In this document: one piece after another, positions 7,118 to 11,377 of the stretch
How the letters are laid out: each line of letters begins with the position of its first letter
Numbering within the stretch: position 1 is the stretch's first letter
Origin: Chloroflexota bacterium
GTDB taxonomy: Bacteria; Chloroflexota; Limnocylindria; Limnocylindrales; CSP1-4
DNA: 11,377 nt
Direction of reading: 5' to 3'
NCBI GenBank assembly: GCA_021777365.1
Contig: JAJYDP010000103.1
Location: forward strand, 1-11,377
The notes under the pieces: generated by a model
What the model saw: only the letters and a program-made list of their open reading frames with translations
Database searches by the model: none
Told to the model about the DNA's origin: nothing
Position numbers and translations under genes: made by a program

Positions 7118-7237
7118 GGTTTAGCAATCTTCATCGCCGCGATTCCGGGAGGCGATCCCGAAGCGCGACGATGCATGGGTTTGCACCGGGGCGTCCGCCC
7201 CACCGCGCCCAGCGGAATTGCGTCTGACGAGGGAACC
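7118..7237. other. Intergenic region between cydC and the NEW3-ABC cluster, with a weak hairpin
   Basis: The first 25 bases are less GC-rich than their surroundings (TTTAGCAATCTTCATC). A weak stem CGGGA-ggcga-TCCCG (7146-7160) can be lengthened by two A-T pairs with one bulged C. An alternative stem ATCGCC/GGCGAT (7133-7138 with 7151-7156) excludes it. Neither has a T-tract, so a terminator for the cyd operon is possible but not shown. TTGCAC at 7181-7186 resembles a -35 box, but no -10 box follows at the right distance. The near-palindrome at 7187-7202 is listed separately. Confidence 0.3.
7187..7202. promoter_or_regulatory. Near-copy of the 16-bp palindrome, upstream of the NEW3-ABC cluster
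   Basis: GGGGCG, TC, CGCCCC is a perfect 6+2+6 inverted repeat. With one flanking base on each side, the 16-mer fits TGGnnCGnnCGnnCCA at nine of its ten fixed positions; only the first T is C. It is centred about 43 bp before the ATG of the NEW3 gene. It could place the transporter cluster under the same regulator as cydA. The base composition is so simple (G and C runs) that chance is a real alternative. Confidence 0.25.
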
Positions 7238-8389
7238 ATGACACGAGGCCGCGTTGCGTCCCTGTCCCTGGCTGCGCTGCTGCTCCTGACCACGGCCGCC
7301 CCCGGCGCCGCCCTGGCCGCCAGCTTCTCGGTCTACACGCCGTACCCGGCGGTCACCGTCCAGCCAGGCAACACCGTCAACTTCGACCTCACCGTGACCA
7401 CGCCCTCCCCCGAGCGCGTCGACCTCTCCACGAGCGGGACGCCCAGCGGGTGGACGGCGACGCTCACGGGGGGCGGGAACACGATCGACGCGGTCTATAC
7501 CGGTGGGAGCACGCCTCCCTCGGTCAGCCTGGCCGTGAAGGTGCCCCAGGACGCCACGCCCGGTGTCCAGACCATCACGGTCACGGCGACGGCGGCCCAG
7601 GGAACGCAGACCCTTCCGCTCACCATCCGGGTCGAGAGCACCGCGGGCGGCGGCGTGCAGCTGACCACGGACTTCGCGAAGCTCTCGGGCACCGCGAGCA
7701 GCACGTTCACCTACAGCCTGACCCTGGCCAACAACGGGACGCAGCAGCAGACGTTCACCCTGCAGGGGCAGGGCCCGGACGGCTGGCAGGTCGAGGTCCA
7801 CCCCTCGAGCAACGCACAGGCGCTCACGGACACCGTCGCCGGCGGGTCGACCGACACGCTCACCGTGACGGTGACGCCGCCAAGCACGGTGCCGGCCGGC
7901 CAGTACCCCATCAGCGTGGCCGTCGCGGCCGGGTCCCAGACCGCGCAGGCAAAGCTTGAGGCCGACGTCACGGGCTCCCCGGCGCTGACGCTCAGCACGC
8001 CGAACCAGGTGCTGAACGCGCAGGTGACCGCCGGCGGCAGCGGGACGATCTCGCTGATCGTGACGAACAGCGGCGCCGTTCCGCTCAGCAACGTCAGCCT
8101 GACGGCCACCCCGCCGAGCGGGTGGACCGTCTCCTACTCGCCCTCCACCATCGCCTCCATGCAGCCGGGCGATGCCAAGACCATCACGGCCACCATCCAT
8201 CCGTCGAGCGACGCGCTCACCGGCGACTACGACGTCACGATGACCGCCAGCTCGGGCTCCGCCAGCCAGAGCCTGGACATCCGGACCACCGTGCAGACCT
8301 CCCCGCTCTGGGGGTTCGTGGGGCTCGTCCTGATCGCGGTCGTGCTGGTGGGCCTGGGCTGGGTCTTCCGCCGCTACGGCAGGCGCTGA
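7238..8389 (+). CDS. Secreted, membrane-anchored protein with three NEW3-like beta-sandwich domains
   Basis: It has 383 residues. A signal peptide ([20 protein letters not shown]...) is followed by likely cleavage after ALA at 25-27. Three similar domains follow, about 29-133, 134-248 and 249-354. Each has a Pro-x-Gly-Trp turn (Trp72, Trp183, Trp296, ~112 residues apart) and a closing strand motif of the type P-x-G-x-Y-x-I-x-V. This resembles the NPCBM-associated NEW3 family, an immunoglobulin-like fold. One membrane helix (~357-376) and a basic tail RRYGRR place the domains outside the cell. There is no cysteine, so it is not a lipoprotein. I chose ATG 7238 because GAGGGAACC lies directly upstream and the signal peptide begins there; ATG 7175 would add 21 residues ahead of it. 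One base separates it from the ATPase gene, so it is likely an accessory subunit of that transporter. The substrate is unknown. Confidence 0.85.
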   Translation: MTRGRVASLSLAALLLLTTAAPGAALAASFSVYTPYPAVTVQPGNTVNFDLTVTTPSPERVDLSTSGTPSGWTATLTGGGNTIDAVYTGGSTPPSVSLAVKVPQDATPGVQTITVTATAAQGTQTLPLTIRVESTAGGGVQLTTDFAKLSGTASSTFTYSLTLANNGTQQQTFTLQGQGPDGWQVEVHPSSNAQALTDTVAGGSTDTLTVTVTPPSTVPAGQYPISVAVAAGSQTAQAKLEADVTGSPALTLSTPNQVLNAQVTAGGSGTISLIVTNSGAVPLSNVSLTATPPSGWTVSYSPSTIASMQPGDAKTITATIHPSSDALTGDYDVTMTASSGSASQSLDIRTTVQTSPLWGFVGLVLIAVVLVGLGWVFRRYGRR

Positions 8390-8390
8390 G

Positions 8391-9521
8391 ATGACGTCCG
8401 CGGACGAGCGGCTGGAAGGCCAGCGGGAGCCGGGGGCGGACGGCGCGGACGCCGGGCCGGTCGCGGCCGACGGCGGGGGTGCACCACGCACGCCCGAACG
8501 ACGCGGCCGGAGCGACTCGCGTGCCCGGGGGACGCGCGGCGATGCCGAGCGAGGCGCGGTGCCCTCGGTCATCCGGGCGCGCGCCCTCACCAAGCGCTAC
8601 GGGGACGTGCTGGCCGTCGACCACCTCAACCTGGACGTGCGGCCCGGCGAGGTGTTCGGGCTCCTGGGGCCGAACGGCGCCGGCAAGACCACCACCATCC
8701 TGATGCTGCTCGGGCTCTCCGAGCCGACCGACGGGCGCGCCGAGGTGGCCGGGTTCGACCCGACGCGGACCCCGCTCGAGGTCAAGCGGCGGGTGGGCTA
8801 GCTGCCCGACGAGGTCGGCTTCTACGGCGGTCTCACCGGTCGCCAGAACCTGCGCTACACGGCCCGCCTCAACCGCCTCGACCGCCGCACCACCGAGGAA
8901 CGGCTGACCGACCTGCTGGCCCAGGTGGGCCTGGCCGACGTCGCCGACCGGCCGGTGGACACGTACTCGCGGGGCATGCGGCAGCGCCTGGGGCTGGCGG
9001 ACGCCCTGGTCAAGGACCCGTCCGTGGTGATCCTGGACGAGCCGACCACCGCGATCGACCCGGCCGGCGTGACCGAGGTGCTGGCGCTCATCCGCTCCAT
9101 CGCCCGCGACCGGGGCGCCGCCGTCCTGCTGTCGAGTCACCTGCTCCACCAGGTGCAGCAGGTCTGCGACCGCGTGGCCATCTTCGTTTCCGGTCGCATC
9201 GTCGCGCAGGGCACCATGCGGCGCCTTGCTGAGCAGGTCGCCGCCGACACCCTGCAGATCGAGGTGGGCCTGGAGGGGCCGGCCGACGCGTTCGAGCCCG
9301 CCCTGCGGGCGATCCCCGGGGTGCACGACGCGGTCCGCGACGACCACGACCCGCGAGTCTGGCGCGTGACCGGGGCGCGGGCACTGCAGTCACGGCTGGC
9401 GGCCGAGCTGGCCTCGCGCGGCGTGGGCGTCTGGCACCTGCGGCGCGTCGGCGACGACCTGGACGAGATCTACATGCGCTACTTCGGCAGGGAGGAGGCG
9501 GGCAATGGCCGGGCAGCCTGA
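8391..9521 (+). pseudogene. ABC-2 type transporter ATP-binding protein interrupted by an in-frame TAG
   Basis: Read through the stop it would be 376 codons. Residues 1-57 are a Gly/Ala/Arg-rich, probably disordered extension. An ATPase of the ABC-2 (DrrA/NosF-like) type follows: Walker [10 protein letters not shown] at 93-101 (Lys99), signature YSRGM at 192-196, Walker B VVILDEPT with Asp216 and Glu217, and switch His250 in SSHLL. A C-terminal domain to ~376 ends in LDEIYMRYF. Codon 137 is TAG (8799-8801) in the sequence VG-stop-LPDEVGFY, where the family has Tyr, so one TAC-to-TAG change explains it. The frame continues intact on both sides. As written, the products would be an N-terminal piece with Walker A (8391-8801) and, only with reinitiation at GTG 8925, a piece with signature and Walker B. 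Possible causes are a real nonsense mutation, a base error or readthrough. ATG 8391 has GGCAGG upstream; GTG 8559 (GAGG upstream) would drop the extension. Confidence 0.88.
8799..8801 (+). other. In-frame amber codon at a conserved tyrosine position
   Basis: TAG followed by C (TAGC). In bacteria a C after the stop is among the weaker termination contexts, which leaves readthrough open. It sits between Walker A and the signature motif, just before the Q-loop region. TAG also serves as an ordinary stop at the end of cydA and of the minus-strand gene at the right end, so genome-wide reassignment of TAG is unlikely. Confidence 0.9.
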
Positions 9522-10617
9522 CGTGACCCGCCCGGTTCCGGCGGGCGCCGGACCGGCTTCCCCCGACCCGGGCACTTCCCCGGAGCGGCGCGGCCCGGAT
9601 GCTGGAGGCCAGGGCAGCGGCATGCCGGCCCGGGTCAGGTCGTGGTGGGCGGGGAGCGGCGAGACAAGCCCCGGGGGCGGCTGGCGCGTGATCGCCGACA
9701 AGGAGTTCGGCGACCACGTGCTGAGCATCCGGCTCTTCATCCTGATCGCGATCCTCGGCCTGGCCGCCGCGGGCGCGATCTACTCCACCACCACGTACGT
9801 CCAGGCCAACGCCCAGCAGGCGACCGGCTCCGCGGGCCTCTTCGTGCTGCTCTTCAGCGCCCAGTCGCCCTCCTCGCAGGTCCCCGCCTTCACCACGCTG
9901 ATCGGGCTCTTCGGGCCGCTCCTCGGGATCGCCTTCGGGTTCGACGCCATCAACGGCGAGCGCGCCGAGCGGACGCTGCCGCGGCTGGTGGCCCAGCCGA
10001 TCCACCGCGATGACGTGATCAACGGCAAGTTCGCGGCCGGCCTCGCGGCCATCGGGCTGGTCCTGGCATCCATCACGGTCCTGGTCTCGGGCGTGGCGTT
10101 CTTCGAGCTGGGGATCGTGCCCGGGCCCGACGACGTGGCGCGCGTCGCGACCTGGGTCCTGTTGACGGTCATCTACGTGGGCTTCTGGCTGGCCTTCGCC
10201 ATGCTCTGCTCCATCGTGCTGAGGCGCGCCGCCACCTCCGCCCTGGCGGCGATCTCCGTCTGGCTGGTCCTGACGCTCTTCGCCTCGCTGCTCACCAGCG
10301 TGGTGGCCGGGGTGCTCTCCCCGGTCCCATCGAACGCGTCCCTGCAGCAGCAGGTGGCCAACGCGCAGCTGCAGCTGGATCTCTCGAGGATCTCGCCCGG
10401 GGAGCTCTACAGCGAGGCGACCGCCTACCTGCTCGACCCGACGGTGCAGACGGTGGGGATCATCCTGCCCTCGCAGCAGACCTCCCTGCCCTCCATCCTC
10501 CCCTACGAGCAGAGCGTGCTGCTCGGGTGGCCGCAGGGCGTGGCGCTGGTGGCGCTCACGGTGGTCTGCTTCGGGGCGGGCTACGTCGCCTTCATGCGAC
10601 AGGAGGTCAGGGCCTGA
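9505..10617 (+). CDS. ABC-2 type transporter permease
   Basis: Membrane subunit that would pair with the ATPase encoded just upstream. It has 370 residues. The first ~60 are Pro/Gly/Arg-rich and probably disordered. Six membrane helices are predicted at about 77-97, 127-147, 178-200, 212-238, 245-271 and 344-364. The cytoplasmic motif after helix 2 (FGFDAINGERAERTLPRLVA, 144-163) is typical of ABC-2 permeases of the NosY kind. With the N-terminus inside, the 72-residue loop 272-343 falls outside the cell, where it could meet the NEW3 protein (inference). ATG 9505 has GGGAGGAGG six bases upstream and overlaps the end of the ATPase gene by 17 nt, so expression is probably coupled. The frame is intact, unlike the ATPase. 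Direction of transport and substrate are not evident. Confidence 0.9.
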   Translation: MAGQPDVTRPVPAGAGPASPDPGTSPERRGPDAGGQGSGMPARVRSWWAGSGETSPGGGWRVIADKEFGDHVLSIRLFILIAILGLAAAGAIYSTTTYVQANAQQATGSAGLFVLLFSAQSPSSQVPAFTTLIGLFGPLLGIAFGFDAINGERAERTLPRLVAQPIHRDDVINGKFAAGLAAIGLVLASITVLVSGVAFFELGIVPGPDDVARVATWVLLTVIYVGFWLAFAMLCSIVLRRAATSALAAISVWLVLTLFASLLTSVVAGVLSPVPSNASLQQQVANAQLQLDLSRISPGELYSEATAYLLDPTVQTVGIILPSQQTSLPSILPYEQSVLLGWPQGVALVALTVVCFGAGYVAFMRQEVRA

Positions 10618-10623
10618 CGGGAT

Positions 10624-10659
10624 CCGGTCAGGCCCAGTCGCGGCGCCGGGCCTGATCGG
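10624..10659 (+). terminator. Long hairpin just after the permease gene, probable transcription end
   Basis: Arms CCGGTCAGGCCC (10624-10635) and GGGCCTGATCGG (10648-10659) form a 12-bp stem with one G-U pair and a 12-nt loop. It begins 7 nt after the permease stop. There is no T-tract, as is common in high-GC genomes. Its position at the end of the plus-strand cluster, facing a convergent gene, supports a termination or 3'-end stabilising role. Confidence 0.6.
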
Positions 10660-10701
10660 CGGGGCGTGGCATCGCGTGCCGCTCCGACGCCGGCGGCGGG
10701 G

Positions 10702-10716
10702 CCGGCATGATGCCGG
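10702..10716. repeat. 15-nt inverted repeat in the convergent intergenic region
   Basis: CCGGCAT, G, ATGCCGG: perfect 7-bp arms around one central base. It lies between the two longer hairpins. A one-base loop makes RNA pairing of the full stem impossible, so either a shorter hairpin or a DNA site is meant. It does not fit the TGG...CCA pattern seen upstream of the regulator and cydA. The role is unknown. Confidence 0.35.
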
Positions 10717-10733
10717 GCACGCGGCGAGCTGAA

Positions 10734-10761
10734 CGTTCGGGCCCGGCGGCGTGCCCGAACG
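10734..10761 (-). terminator. Hairpin just after the minus-strand DDAH-like gene, probable terminator
   Basis: Perfect 9-bp arms CGTTCGGGC (10734-10742) and GCCCGAACG (10753-10761) with a 10-nt loop. Read on the minus strand, it starts 4 nt after the TAG stop of the DDAH-like gene and is followed by TT. With the hairpin at 10624-10659 it gives each convergent transcript its own structured end. Confidence 0.55.
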
Positions 10762-10765
10762 CGCC

Positions 10766-11377
10766 CTACGGGACCAGCGCGACCAGGCAGGTGGGGCCCC
10801 CGTCGGCGCGGGCGAACTCGTCGAGCGCGAGCTCGACGACCGTCTCGCCGCGGGAGCGCAGGAGCGTGGCGGTCGTGGGATGGCCGGCGGCCATCAGCAC
10901 CCGCCCCGCCACGGCCAGCACGTTGGCGGCGCCCGCCTCGTCGTCGGGCACGAGCAGCCGCTCGACCTCGGATTCGGGCGCCGAGCCGGGTGCCCGATCC
11001 AGCGACGCGAAGCCGGCCGCGGTGCCCAGCAGGCGGCCCGGGCCGAGCGGCGTCACCGCCGTGGCCAGGTGGAGCCGGTCCGTGACCGGGCAGAGGAAGG
11101 CGCGGTAGCCGTGCGACGCCACGGCCAGCGCGAGCTGCCCGGCCCCGCAGACATTCGTGCGCCCCGACACGCCGATGGCGACCCGGTCCCCGTAGACGAT
11201 CACGTCCCCGCCGTCGAGCGTGCCGGGCTCCTCGATCTCGACGACCGTCGCCTCCGGGGCCAGCTGCTGCGCGCGGTCGGCCACCGAGGCCACCTCGCCG
11301 CGGCGCGAGGGTGCGCCCGGGCGCGTGACCACCAGCAGCGCGGTCGGCCCGTCCGCGTCGTCGGCCCGCGGCAGCGC
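10766..11377 (-). CDS. ddaH: Dimethylarginine dimethylaminohydrolase-family protein, 5'-truncated by the window edge
   Basis: The last 203 residues of an amidinotransferase-fold enzyme. DDAH hydrolyses methylated arginines to citrulline and a methylamine; relatives include arginine deiminases. Motifs run in family order: VVTRPGAPSRRGEV near the window end, GTLDGGDV (11201-11224), SGRTN, LHLATAV with the catalytic-type His (codon 11069-11071), VPDD and GPTCLVA. The last carries the expected nucleophilic Cys close to the C-terminus (codon 10787-10789). The frame stays open to the window edge, so GTG 11332 is probably not the start. Known members are ~255-285 residues, so 50-80 residues including the usual FVED-type motif lie outside. 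The stop is TAG. Specificity for dimethylarginine against arginine cannot be settled from this part. It is convergent to the transporter cluster and shows no functional link to it. Confidence 0.78.
   Translation of the reverse strand, partial: ALPRADDADGPTALLVVTRPGAPSRRGEVASVADRAQQLAPEATVVEIEEPGTLDGGDVIVYGDRVAIGVSGRTNVCGAGQLALAVASHGYRAFLCPVTDRLHLATAVTPLGPGRLLGTAAGFASLDRAPGSAPESEVERLLVPDDEAGAANVLAVAGRVLMAAGHPTTATLLRSRGETVVELALDEFARADGGPTCLVALVP

Noticed and set aside
8799..8801. Reassigned TAG (pyrrolysine or a genome-wide alternative code)
   Set aside because: cydA and the DDAH-like gene end in TAG at their normal family lengths, so TAG works as a stop here. The ATPase position is a tyrosine site with no known link to pyrrolysine.
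7238..10617. Assignment of the cluster as nosDFY (copper-enzyme maturation)
   Set aside because: The outer protein has NEW3-like repeats and a C-terminal membrane anchor and shows no NosD beta-helix repeats, and there is no nosZ or copper chaperone in the window.

Overview
The window is very GC-rich, with G or C in most third codon positions, GTG starts and tightly packed genes. Together with a cydA-cydB-cydD-cydC order, a PAS-LuxR one-component regulator and a membrane-anchored NEW3-domain protein paired with an ABC-2 transporter, this suggests a high-GC Gram-positive-like or Chloroflexota-type bacterium. I lean towards Chloroflexota but cannot exclude Actinomycetota from sequence reading alone. 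There are no rRNA or tRNA genes, insertion sequences or CRISPR arrays.

Layout. Positions 1-194 look non-coding and hold a 16-bp palindrome and a strong hairpin. Next is a PAS-LuxR transcriptional regulator (about 195-962, start uncertain). After a 209-bp gap with a second 16-bp palindrome comes the cytochrome bd operon: cydA (1172-2572), cydB (2588-3595), cydD (3636-5294) and cydC (5291-7117). CydAB is the oxygen-reducing quinol oxidase. CydDC is the ABC exporter needed to assemble it. All ligand and catalytic residues I checked are present.

After a 120-bp gap lies a three-gene transporter cluster: a secreted, C-terminally anchored protein with three NEW3-like beta domains (7238-8389), an ABC ATPase (8391-9521) and an ABC-2 permease (9505-10617). 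The ATPase gene carries an in-frame TAG exactly where a conserved tyrosine is expected, so on this sequence it is split. The right end holds two hairpins between convergent genes and a 5'-truncated dimethylargininase-family (DDAH-like) gene on the minus strand that runs off the window.

Most interesting points: (1) two perfect 16-bp palindromes, and a third near-copy, fitting TGGnnCGnnCGnnCCA, one in front of the regulator, one in front of cydA and one in front of the NEW3-ABC cluster, which would make a small regulon if real; (2) the amber codon in the ATPase; (3) cydA ending in TAG in the same frame as cydB; (4) a 26-nt perfect palindrome covering the ribosome-docking region of cydD; (5) a hexapeptide-repeat extension on CydC; (6) the uncharacterised NEW3-ABC-2 system itself.
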